Assembly (NCBI GenBank): GCA_036429605.1
Contig: JAVFKD010000013.1
Span: forward strand, 310,001 to 374,000
Direction of reading: 5' to 3'
DNA length: 64,000 nt
From: Cladobotryum mycophilum
Lineage: Eukaryota; Ascomycota; Sordariomycetes; Hypocreales; Hypocreaceae
The stretch's first letter is position 1. Every line of letters begins with the position of its first letter. Made by a program: the position numbers and the translations under genes. Under the pieces are notes generated by a model. That model was not told the origin of the DNA. It did not search any database and worked only from the letters and a program-made list of their open reading frames with translations. Shown here piece after piece: positions 22,053 through 32,709 of the stretch.

Positions 22053-23280
22053 ATGGCTGCCACCGACCACAAGTCTGTGTCACTCTGGGACGCGATAGCA
22101 TTTTCTCTGCATCTTATTTTTGTTATCCCATGCATTGTGATCTCATGCCTGTTCAGGCGTCTGTGGGGACCCAACGAATACACCCTGAAAAATGATGTGA
22201 TTCTATCTTGTGTCCGAAGGTAAACATAAAATGAACATCATAAATAACCTGTCGTTATGAGAAGCTAAGACTTGTTTGTGGGTTCATCACAGCTTAGGCA
22301 TGATTCCGTTGTCTATTCTACGGAGAATAGGAAAACGCGACCACATAGCTGATGTACGGACGTCCCGCCGGTTTTCAGGAGCAGACCCGGCAGTGTGCGA
22401 AAAGGTGTCTAGGCCAGACTTCAGGGGATACTGGGTGTGCAGAGGTTCAATCAATGGTGCGCAAAAGTTACCATCGCAGTCCCACGTCACCTTACTTTTC
22501 ATGCACGGTGGTGGCTACATCGGCGGCGGTCCCCTGGCCTTGCTTGTTCTCTTGATGCGAATCGCGGAGCTCGCAGTGGAGCAGAACCTCTTAATCAACA
22601 TCTTCACATTGGAATATTCACTCGCCCCGGAGGTGAAATTTCCAACGCAGATTGAGGAAGCTACTGCCGCTTACAAATACCTGATCGACGAAGAAAAGAT
22701 TGATCCAAACAGCATCATGGTCTTGGGGGAGTCGGCAGGCGGCCACCTGGCTTTGAGTCTGGCTTTCAACCTTCATCAACAAGGTCTTCCACGGCCAGGG
22801 AAGGTCGGCTTGCTTTACCCATGGGTCAATCTCAGCAACTCAGGCGCTACCTTTGAGACGAACAGGTACAAAGACATGCTAGTCAAGGAAGACCTAGATC
22901 GATGCGTCGATTGGCTCCTTGGAAAAGATGGTCGACAAAGATTCGCTCCTTATCTAAACTTTGCGTCATCTCCACCCCAAGAGGGTCTACGTTGGTCAGA
23001 GGTGTTGCCGTCCACCTGGGTGACCATTGGTGGAAATGACGTCTTCCTATCCGACGTGTGCAGCTTTGTAGACGAGGCTAGAAAGGATGGCGTTGCCGTC
23101 GATTTGCATGTTGAGCCTGGAAGGACCCACGCTTGGCTTACCTTTTTCGACGCAATTGCGGGAAAGCAATATCTGCAGTTAGCCTCTGCGGATGATGCAA
23201 ACTCCATGTTGGCAGGCAGTGAGACAATAGCAAAGGTGGTTTGTGCTCATGCTCAAGAGTGTGCTGCACAGAAATCTTGA
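22053..23280 (+). CDS. Alpha/beta-hydrolase_3 (HSL-type) esterase with N-terminal membrane anchor
   Basis: Exons 22053-22219 and 22293-23280 give about 384 residues. The first exon encodes a hydrophobic helix (about residues 14-35, AIAFSLHLIFVIPCIVIS) that looks like a signal anchor. The catalytic domain has the oxyanion motif HGGGY (LFMHGGGYIGGG), nucleophile elbow GESAGG, Asp motif GGNDVFLSD and His motif GRTHAW. This is the set of the hormone-sensitive-lipase family, which hydrolyses short acyl, acetyl or lactone esters. The substrate is unknown. Its position in the carbohydrate group, with two CGG-N3-CCG sites upstream, suggests removal of acyl groups from sugars or a steroid/lipid side role; neither is shown. 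Confidence 0.85.
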
Positions 23281-23665
23281 ATGCTTACAAGGGCTCGCAT
23301 AGAGAGGAAACTGAATGCATATATTGTCAATAAATGAGGAAGACGTAACTATCCTTGGTCATTATACAACATGTTGAATCTGGACTACCACACCTCTCTC
23401 CCGACCTTACAGTTACAGCACCTCTTACCACCCTTCGCTCTCCAATTAACTACCGGCAGTTTGTTAATTCTGTCGCCTCTCTGTCAGAAATACTCATCAA
23501 GATCTATTTATCCACCACAAGCAATCGATTTTAAATTGCCACGTCTTTCCTTTCATATGAGAACCACTCGGAGAAACGAGCCATGTTTGCGGCGAACCCA
23601 CAGAATACACTTTACTCTATATCCCATCATCCGCGCCATTTCTTAACGTCATGAGCTTTCATACA
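23281..23665. other. Short intergenic region, convergent 3' ends
   Basis: About 385 bp between the convergent esterase and Rds1 genes. Nothing recognisable; short frames only. Confidence 0.5.
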
Positions 23666-25069
23666 TTAACCAGCCTGGTAAACGGCAAGTGCAGCAACAT
23701 GGGGATTAAGTTGAGTAAGATTATACGGTGTGACGTTGAGATCGGTATCCGTCAAAGCAAGGAACATTGTTCCATTTATGGCGGGATTACCCTCCCAAGT
23801 GGAAACATTGGGCTGAATCGTGTAGGCAGTTCTTTCATCGAGGCTGATGTTCTGCAGCGGCGAGTATGTGACGTTCAATTGAGAAACCCACGCCGCGTAC
23901 TTTGGCTCTTTCACATTGCTTGATGTCACGTAGCTGGCGTTGGGTCCAACAAGTTGGCCGGGTGAATCCCAGTGCAAGAATACCTGGCGACCAGGATATG
24001 AGAGAGGGATACTCCTGTTCTGAGAGATTGCTGGGTGGCAATCCACCGTCGTATTGGTAGCATTGACGCAGAGATCAGACTTGGAGATGTTGTAGGTAGA
24101 CAATGTGTTGACCCAAGGCCCCGTTGTCTCATTCCATACGTTGGAACCGTCTATTCGTGCCGGATTGGGCTGGTTGCGAATATATAAAGCCGGGAAGTTT
24201 TGCCAAACCAGTCGGGTCTGGTTATATGGGCAGCTCGAGATGTATGGTGCAAGCAGTGTCCACGCCCAGCTTTGGGGGATACCAACTGTGTGCCATTCTG
24301 GCATGGGGAATTGGCCGCCAAACTGTCGGAAGATTAATTGCTGGCGGGCCTCAATAGTGATACTCTGAAGAAGCAGCTGAGCGGCCGGACCAGAATTGAG
24401 ATGTGGCAAGAAGCCATAGACGCCAGCCTCGCCCCAGCGTGTGAGCTTTTGGTTGAAGTCGATGAACTCGGGGACATTGGACACGGGATAATTGTAAGTG
24501 CACTGCTTTGGTGCTTGCGGTCCAAGCATGTTGGTGATGACGGTGGCATGTCCGACCTCTTGATTGGCCATGTGCTCAATGAGGAACCGATCTTCAGCGT
24601 TGATGCCATAATCTTCAAACTCTTGCTCGGAGAATGTTGCCAGACCCCAGTGAAACAGATCCAGCTCAATCCATTCCTGATACAGTGCCAGGGCTAGTGA
24701 CTGGTAGTCAAAGTCGCTCTGTACGCGATAAACGGGCGCAGAGCCATTGGTTCCAATGCCGCCGCTAGGAGTGTACGGAGCAGGCTGGTTTGCATGAAGC
24801 TTGCCATCTGCCGGATACTTATATGAGTCTGGCGCGGGCGGGAGAGCCGGGATTGATGAAGCGAGAACAGATGTTGACAACGCTCCGACAGTAGTTGGTG
24901 TGCCTGTGTAAGGGCCATGCGAAGTAACGTTTATTTGAGGAACAACTGAAGGGGCGACGGTGGGTTCAGATGAGACTGTGGTATGGGCCTGAGAGACTCT
25001 GGGCGCCGACCATGAAGACTTAATCAGGGCAGCCAGCACGAGGCTTCGAAACATTGTGTTTGTCGCCAT
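23666..25069 (-). CDS. rds1: Rds1-like secreted ferritin-fold (Ferritin_2) stress protein
   Basis: A 467-residue intronless protein. Residues 1-22 look like a secretion signal (MFRSLVLAALI...SWSA), followed by a Thr/Ser/Pro-rich stretch to about residue 90. The ferritin-like domain has the expected acidic helices: LYQEWIELDLFHWGLA, FLIEHMANQEVGHATVI and ITIEARQQLIFRQFGGQFPMPEW. Many N-x-S/T sites in the C-terminal half support secretion or wall location. The founding Schizosaccharomyces gene is induced by starvation and other stress; enzymatic activity is not established. It faces the esterase across 385 bp, and its own promoter shows no CGG-N3-CCG site, so it probably lies outside the carbohydrate regulon. 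Confidence 0.88.
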   Translation of the reverse strand: MATNTMFRSLVLAALIKSSWSAPRVSQAHTTVSSEPTVAPSVVPQINVTSHGPYTGTPTTVGALSTSVLASSIPALPPAPDSYKYPADGKLHANQPAPYTPSGGIGTNGSAPVYRVQSDFDYQSLALALYQEWIELDLFHWGLATFSEQEFEDYGINAEDRFLIEHMANQEVGHATVITNMLGPQAPKQCTYNYPVSNVPEFIDFNQKLTRWGEAGVYGFLPHLNSGPAAQLLLQSITIEARQQLIFRQFGGQFPMPEWHTVGIPQSWAWTLLAPYISSCPYNQTRLVWQNFPALYIRNQPNPARIDGSNVWNETTGPWVNTLSTYNISKSDLCVNATNTTVDCHPAISQNRSIPLSYPGRQVFLHWDSPGQLVGPNASYVTSSNVKEPKYAAWVSQLNVTYSPLQNISLDERTAYTIQPNVSTWEGNPAINGTMFLALTDTDLNVTPYNLTQLNPHVAALAVYQAG

Positions 25070-26293
25070 GTTCTCGCTCTCTACAAATCACTGGACCTCG
25101 TTGTACTGCGACTACAAAATTCTTTTACATGCACGATATACACTGGCATTTTATATCCCCTACTCATATCTATAAGACGTCCTTCAATGAACGTCAGATA
25201 GCCTCAGCCAAGTCGGCACCAGATGCCGGCCAAGACCACTTCTTAGAAATACAACATGTTTGAAGTTGAAGGTGACGCGGACATTATTCAAGGGTGGTTT
25301 CACGGGTGGCAATCTTTCCGTTGAGTGGGTGTAATGATGGTGTCATGATATAAGATTGTTGTAGGGTGTACGACTGACAATTGCTGACTTGGAGGCGGCT
25401 CGCTCACAAGATTCGATTGCTTTGAGACCATTGTTAACAGAATTTATTTTATTGTTTAAAGTCTTCGTACAATTAAAGCCAAGTTGTAGATTTGATGTGA
25501 AACACGCATTAAACCACCATACATTTAAGATGTCTAAAGTCTATATCAACTGTATCTAGCATGTCGGTGGCAACCGTGAGACGTGATCCGCCCCAAAATC
25601 TAGGCCAACGTCATGCACTTTCGTCTCGAACCACGGAAAGAATGCAAGCTGGATACATCACACATATAAGACGTCAATTCGGGTGAATCGGATGAACACA
25701 TCTACTACTAGTTAATGATCTACATGATAGATACTGCATCTGGTGTAATTACTGCTTGATGATGCACATACAGAATGACGGAATTGACGGGATGCGACTC
25801 GGCCAGTTCCGAGGCGTTGCCAGTCGCGACGAATGTCTTCAATATTCCCCATTAATACAGAAATTTGAGATTCAGCCAACAGATGTTGATACCGAGATCA
25901 CAGAGTGGTACCTCTGAGATGGTACGCTAATATCGACGCATAGTAGCATACATCTAGGGATCCCGGATGCTACATCATTGAACTGATTTGGGCCTCTCAG
26001 TCAATTCAATCATCCATTCCGGGCAATGATATATCCAGCCGCATTCTAAACTGCTACATACTGTGCCTGTATGAGAAAAGTCCATGCTCCTATGATGACG
26101 TTCGTCAAAGTCGAGAGTTTGCAGAGTAATGGCGACACTGACAAATATCGACGTCAAGGAAAGCATTTTGATGAGTAGGTCTTTTACATAAAATATCTGA
26201 TTGCCTTATATTCACACGACCTCTTTTTCTTGGACGTCGCATCTTGTATGGACTCTTTGCATATTCTATAAAAGAACTCAAAGTTGATTCAAC
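25070..26293. other. Long divergent intergenic region between rds1 and con-6
   Basis: 1.2 kb without a convincing gene. It must contain both promoters. No known motif stood out by eye. Confidence 0.5.
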
Positions 26294-26739
26294 ATGGCAG
26301 ACCAAGACAACTATAGCGACATTCCTCAAGAGGTCCCCCTTGAAGATGACTACGCTCCAGATCCAGAAAGTGTCGCCCGTGGTCACAAGGCCACATTGAG
26401 AAATCCAAGTACGAAATGGCAAAAATGACTTATTGTTTTACATTCTGACAAATGTTTATCCAGACGTTTCAGAGAAAGCAAAGCAGCACTCACGCGACGT
26501 CTTGAAGAAAGAATTTGGAGAGCCTGAGGAGGTCGAGAACTCAAACAGGGAGCAGGCTCGCAAACCAGATGACCAGAAAGACTCTGGCAATGTGTAAGCA
26601 AAACAAATGTCGATTTCACAGCTGCAAAACTAACGAAAGCAATAGTGCGCGGGGATTAAAGGCTGCGATTAGCAACCCGGGGGTATCTAATGAGGCAAAA
26701 GAAGGAGCGCAAGACAGGCTGAATGAGGGCAATTTTTAA
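26294..26739 (+). CDS. con-6: Conidiation-specific protein 6 (Con-6) family
   Basis: Exons 26294-26408, 26464-26593 and 26646-26739 join in phase into 112 residues. Two Con-6 repeats are visible across the joins: VARGHKATLRNPNVSEKAKQ near residue 30 and ARGLKAAISNPGVSNEAKEG near residue 84. Each is followed by a short charged tail. The protein is small, hydrophilic and acidic. In Neurospora con-6 is expressed during conidium formation and the product disappears at germination; its molecular role is unknown. The first ATG (ACATGGCAG context) was chosen. A second small hydrophilic gene follows 570 bp downstream on the same strand. Confidence 0.9.
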
Positions 26740-27310
26740 TACATATGATTAAGTACTCATAGTTCATTATAATAATGGTGGAATAAATGCAATGATCGAT
26801 ATGATGAGCTGTGCGTTTCTGTTGTTCTCCGGGCGTGTCAGGAGAGATGCCAGAGCTCGACTATGTCACATAAGTGTGGACAAGTAATTCCCCTTCTCAC
26901 GCAAACTTCATCACACGAGTGACTACTAAAACATCGGATTAATACACAATTAATTACTACCGAATGCTTTCAACAAGCCATGAATTAAAGACCAAGGCCA
27001 CAAATTCGGTCAATACTCATGACGTAGATGACTTAGCGTCGATCTGTAATATGGGTATATGTCACGATGTTTACCATGCATCGGGCGAGTTACCGCGGAG
27101 TACAAATCGTGACGCAGATAATACTTAATGGTTTGAAGGAAATTCCGTCATGGCTGAATCATGTACGGCATCAGACCAAGGGTCATATAAGTAGACTTCC
27201 ATATCCACCACAACCTAATGATCTCAACTTAGAGCAACGAACCGCCAAGAAGATCCTCCGTGAACCCAAATTCTTACTAAAAGGGTTATTCTCTAGTTTA
27301 CATCTATAAA
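26740..27310. other. Intergenic region upstream of the hydrophilin gene
   Basis: 570 bp with no gene. A TATAAG at about 27185 lies some 125 bp before the next ATG and could be its core promoter. Confidence 0.4.
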
Positions 27311-27680
27311 ATGTCTCAATCTGCGTGGCAGCAAACCGACGACAAGGCAACAAAGTCCTCCTATAACCCCGAGGCACCCGAAGGTCAGGTTAAAGACAAT
27401 GAATCCTACCTGACCAGCAAAAATGAACCAGTGCCTGTCCAGGGTGACAGTGCGCAGTTCGAGGATCCGATCAAGGCGGAGAGTGCGGATTCGGATAAGC
27501 AACTCGGTGAGTAATGAACTTGGACTCTAGCACACAGGACTGACATGGGGCCGTAATCCAGAACAAGACGACAAAGAGGCAATTGACAAGTCGAACATCA
27601 TGAAGGATAGAACTCGAGGTGCTCAGCCAGCGGGCTCATATCAGGAGCCCAGTGACGATCAAATGGGATTAATGGAATAA
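27311..27680 (+). CDS. Small acidic hydrophilin-like protein
   Basis: Exons 27311-27506 and 27562-27680 give 104 residues, very rich in Asp, Glu, Lys, Ser and Gln, with almost no hydrophobic core. It is therefore probably disordered. I do not recognise a named domain. The start MSQSAWQQTDDKATKSSYNP and the closing MGLME are the only less polar parts. Composition and the neighbouring con-6 gene suggest a desiccation or spore-stress role like hydrophilins; this is inference from composition only. The intron has a normal donor GTGAGT, and the frame is kept across it. Confidence 0.65.
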
Positions 27681-28179
27681 TAACAGTTTATCATGCTGTA
27701 TCAATTAATATGTCTTCCATTTTTGTCAGAGAATATGAGTAACATTCACGAAATCTGTTGCCAGCATAACTAAACTTATTTCTCTTCACTCAGCTCAACT
27801 CTAACAACAGGGTAATTACGAAAAGGGATAAACATGCTGGCATAGTGGTGCACGCATCAAAAAGCTTCTTCACTAGCAATATAACGATTGATTGGTGGAC
27901 CATTCTTATGCCAGATATTGAAATCCCAGAGCGTGTGTTCACGATGGGATTTACCGAGGCGATGGTTTACATCAAATGCGCTGGAACTTGGTTTCAACGA
28001 TTTCGTCTCATGAGTTTGACCTTTGGCTACCAGTCTATATATAAAATAACATTGCCATGTATCTGCAAGCATGTCAGAGACTTTTGTTAATTTCATCTTC
28101 AGGTATAAACTATGACTCCGATATATTGCCAACTACTATTGTTACCTAGACTTTGTCTCTCCTCTACCACCTAATGAAT
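27681..28179. other. Intergenic region
   Basis: Nothing recognisable over 500 bp; an 81-codon frame at 27845 has no conserved look. Confidence 0.4.
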
Positions 28180-31100
28180 TTATAACAGCCCAGCATCTAT
28201 ATCACATGGCTCTTGTTTGACATGATATGTTTCTAAGATACCAAGCGCCTTGGCCCGCCATTCATCCCAGTTTTCCTGTGTCTGAAGTGGGTCTGGCCAG
28301 TGTTTCCGCCCTTTGCGGTCTGACGGGAGGTAAACATCAAGATGCTTTTGAATCATTTCCATTTCGTTCGATTGCTGAGGCTGGCAGTAGCCATCGAAAA
28401 GTAGCATGCGACTCATGGAATTAAAAGTTTCCCTAAAACACATATATTTGACTATCCTCGAATAATCAATTCCACAGTTACGAGATCTTGCCATACTTAT
28501 CGCATAGCATACTCTCTTCATGTCTAGGTAATCTCCACGCGCGTTTTGAACAGTTGCAGTCGCTCGGAGTCGTTCTATTGTTCTTGGTAGACCCGTCATG
28601 TCCATCATCGTTCTCTGAAGTTGTCCCAAAGGAGCACCCGCTTGGCACATGTGCTCGATTATTTGCAGATCCGACACAAGCCCTGTGGCCATATATAATG
28701 ATAAATAGCGCATGTCGTTAGGAACAAATCCATTCCATGGAAACCCGACTAAGTCGGAGAGCAATTCCGGTTTCCCCTTAATACTAAAGGCTCCCAGCTG
28801 AAATGACACCAGGTTGTTTTTTAGGAGCAACTTGACAAACAGAGCATTTCTAGACGAGAGTGCCGGGAAAATAGTTAACTGTGTCGAAAGCAGGCTAACA
28901 TGGAAACCTTTTTCGTCGAAACCCAAACCCGAGGATGAAAGGTAGTCTAGGAACGCTTCTAAATATTCCGGACCTTTGTTTTCCATGATCCAGCAGCATC
29001 CAGTCGCGATTGACTTCCCGAAATAAGAATATTGAAGGCGGTCAATTTGGGTTATAGAAAGACGCAGAGATCTTATGGCGTTACAAAATCTATGCAATTC
29101 GCGCTCTTCATGATGTTGCATAAGCCAAATAATCGCATCAACAATGTGACTCAGTCTTGGATAAACTAGCGAAGGTAGTGCAGACATATTATCCCAGTGC
29201 AGACCTTGGTATGCTAATTTAAACAACTCATCACTGTATGAATTCAGGGCCTTCTGACTGCTGTTCTTCAAGATGTGTTTGAGATGACCGGCGTCTTTGT
29301 TGAGAGCCACTTCGAACACAAGATTCGGCTCGTAGAAATGCCACCCTGCTTTAATTCCCGGATAAGAGACAAGTTGTTCATAAAAATCCCATGTTGGGCG
29401 TAGGATTGCAGTCTGAACTAGCATATCTTGATAGGCGTTAGGTATTCTCGTTAGGTCATTGGGATCAATGCCAGCAGCTCTTATAAATGCTAAAAATTCT
29501 TCGAATGTTTTACAGAGCCAGAAAATTAACTCCCATACATCGAGAAATTTTGGTTTCAAGACTTTTCGGCTGCAGTCCTCCCAAATGGGCTGGCAGCAGG
29601 TGCCAGATTCATTATGGAGGGGATGGATTGCACGGTCAACGACGGACTCGAGACGAGATATCTCATAGCCTTTGTTGGGACGGAAGTTGATAGCAGATTT
29701 TAATCGTGTTAGAGGCTTCCAGATGTCTGTCAGCGATGACTGCTGGTAAAAATAGCCGTCTTCACGATGGAAACGAGCGTTATGACGGTGATCTAGCGAA
29801 CGGTGCAATTCTTTGTCGTAACGATACCTTTCTGGGGCACGGAGGGGGCAACAACTCTTGAGTAAAGCCACTAAGTAAACTACAGATGCATCTGGGTGAG
29901 GTGGATGCTTCCCAGAATCCAGCATTGAATCTGGGTGACACCGTGTAGTATCCATGACGAATTCTGTTACTCCAGCGAAAATACAGCGCATAATCTTTTC
30001 ATCTACAAGACCCCGTCAGCGTTTTGGCGCAGAGTTTTGCAAAAGACACTCATCACGAACCTGCCAGGGCTTTGAACTTGATTGACATTCTTGAGAAGAG
30101 ATCGTGTGACTCGTATTCTGAGATTCTCACTACAACAAATTATTATAGCTCAATGTTGAAGATGATAGAGTTTAATTGCGGACTTACACTCCTTTCTCAT
30201 CACATCCTGCCCGGAGAAGGTTTGGAGAATTATGTTAAAATGCCCTCGCTCTTCTGGAAGGCTGGGCAGTTCCAATATGCATATACACTCAAGAAGCGAC
30301 CCCACACTCGGGTCCTTGTACATCACAAAGCTGTTCATCAAACTTCGTTAGTTCTAAACATTTAATCGAAGATGTTTACTTACCATTGAAAGATGATTTC
30401 CCCATGAACTGTTTGCCAATTCAGTCCAGGTTGCTCCATTGAGCGCCAGGATCCAGGTGCGATCGCAGTATTCTGGGAGGGTGCCCAAATGTCCAATTCG
30501 CAGCCCTTGATGTCTTCAAATTGAGGAACATTATTCGAAAATGTTTCTAATCTCAAAATAGCACCCTAGAGCAGGTTAAAATCCACACCTGGCCTTTTTC
30601 TGTGTCAACATATGCTTACTTGAGTAAGGCGCTGGATATAATATGTCCGACGATCGTTCGCCGTACCCATGTGTGTTCTTTGTGGGTGCCGGGCAACAAT
30701 CTCGGTGAGTATCCAGCTTGCTTTTAACAAATTTGCATAGGCCTGGTTGTGCATTGCCGGCAGCTGAGAGCCTGAATCAAGTTGTGACTGGGCCTTCCTA
30801 TCATTAGCATTTATCGCAGCATAGTTACTATAGTCGAATACCTTTATAAACCACCATCTAGCTGCTTGAAGCCAGATGTCAATACCGATTGAAGCCCAAG
30901 GCTTTCCATCGAGCTCCGCCTTTTGCAAAAACATGTCGGTAAGCTCAATTGAGGCATTTAGATCCAAAGGTGCCTTGAGCAGAGGCTGATCGCGCGCTGC
31001 GCGGTCGTAGACATAAAGTCGCCGAAGTTCGTCAAGTTTCTCGTCAGTCTTTGCTGTTTGTTTCTCGATTCGTTCAAGTGAAGAGCTTGGCAACATCAGC

Positions 31101-31635
31101 ACCATCATCTACAAGATGTCAAGTAGGTAGAGACTTACTTTTGGGCGCCTTGAAGAAGTAAAGTCATTTGAGAGTTGTGAAACATCAACTGTACACCATT
31201 AGCAACGTCTCTCAGGAAAGTTAGGAGTGACTTCACCTTGGATCGAAGGTCATTTATTTTGTGAAGCTCTTGAGAATACTTGAGCTGATCCCAGCGAATA
31301 CGAAAAAAGAGTCTCTTTTTCTGTCCCTCGGTCGGCTTTTGAAGCGATGCATACCGCTCGGACAGCTGTTGCATGTTTTGAAGTGTCTCCTTCGTTTGCT
31401 CATTGATCCTACGCGCAGTATTGATCCGCACATCCCCAGATTGCCTTAGTAAAGAATCTTCATTTTCGAGTTCCTCAACCAGGAGTTTGTAGGTGTTAGA
31501 TAGATTGCCGAGTTCTTGATTCAGTCCCCGAAGTTCTTCAGGCGCATCGCGTGCTACTTTATAGACCTGTGAGTAGAGCTTCCACGAGAGCTCCGCAACA
31601 GCAAGAAAATCGCCAACCCCGAAGCCAAAAGACAT
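28180..31635 (-). CDS. Large protein with fungal STAND-type N-terminal domain, no NTPase seen
   Basis: Exons 31635-31139, 31085-30620, 30565-30384, 30330-30188, 30129-30061 and 30002-28180 join in phase into about 1059 residues. The start MSFGFGVGDFLAVAELSWKL, followed by about 160 helical residues, matches the N-terminal helical domain found on fungal NLR-like (STAND) proteins. Normally a NACHT or NB-ARC domain with a P-loop follows; none is visible here. A middle part contains WFIKVFDY and ASWILTEIVARHPQRTHMG. The C-terminal 600 residues are helical and Cys/Leu/His-rich, possibly very worn ankyrin-like units (VFEVALNKDAGHLKHIL). The function is unknown; a link to non-self recognition is inferred from the N-terminal domain. 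Intron 1 is 53 nt and its acceptor was chosen to keep frame. Confidence 0.65.
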
Positions 31636-32709
31636 TTTTGTATTCGAACGAGTAGTATAGAATGATTTTTGGAAAGTAAATCCTCGAAGACAGGCTCGAT
31701 GTTGCTAATGGAAATGTTGTTGCAGGTCTCAACTACGGCATACTTGAGAGTATCTAGGTGCCATTTCTTATGCCCAAGTGAGGATGTTTGGGCATCAAGG
31801 CTGCCATGGGTTGCGAACCACAGTGCTGTTCGACACGCATATGATAGGATCAGAGACTCAAATACCCATAATCCATGTTAATAATAATCCCTGAACATGA
31901 GGATGCAGAACACCGGGAATCTAGTTCTCTATTACTCCAAAATATGATGATTTACTATCAATAATAATAAAAAGAATATTATGAATAATAAATTATATAA
32001 AAAAAGACTTTACGTTTTTTTAAACATGACGATGATATTCCTGGTCATATTGCAGCACTTCTCAGATCGTTAGGGGTAGATGATTGCGTCGCGTTTACTG
32101 GGAGACCAGCTAGATACCACAATCGGCCAACCATAACCCCCCAACAGACACGCACGAGTACGCACAAGGACTCATATCCCAACTGGTTTTTAAACTTCCT
32201 ATCTTATCACTGTTCATTTTAATGAAGGCTCAATATACTTGTTCTTTGGAGATAATCAACCACAAACGATAATACTACCCTAGAAAGAGGGCTTGCTAAT
32301 TTAAGGTCATTTTAAGATGCATCTAGTAGTTTTTCATGTTTTTAAATACTTATAAAAGTATGTTTAATGTCTAGAAAATCACCTAGGAATGCAAAGCAAT
32401 GCGGTGACCGTCAAGGTTGGGCATTCATTTGTTCGAGTTCAGGTCATCTTCAGTATCTGATGTTATGGATCTGATGCAGTCAATCAGTGCGTACTGCGTC
32501 ATATCCAGCGGTTCAAGACCAGGAATGCGATAACGGAAGACTACCCCGCACTAAGCCGCTTTGGGTCTGATATGCCCCTCCAAGATTCTAACTTTTACAG
32601 GCACGATGTTCAGAAATTCAGAAACCCTCGAAAAAGTTCTTCTCTTTGTACATCGATTGCATCAAGACCTCACATCACACACAAATACAGAGATAGATAG
32701 ACAGTCGAC
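31636..32709. other. Intergenic region, partly AT-rich
   Basis: About 1.07 kb without a gene. An AT-rich stretch lies at about 31920-32030. One isolated CGGTGACCG at 32402 shows that the CGG-N3-CCG word also occurs outside the carbohydrate group. Confidence 0.5.

Noticed and set aside
26267..26274. TATAAAAG as a TATA box for con-6
   Set aside because: It lies only 20 bp before the ATG, too close to place a transcription start between them.
32402..32410. CGGTGACCG as part of the carbohydrate regulon
   Set aside because: Isolated copy about 300 bp before GMP synthase and 10 kb from the gene group; taken as background.
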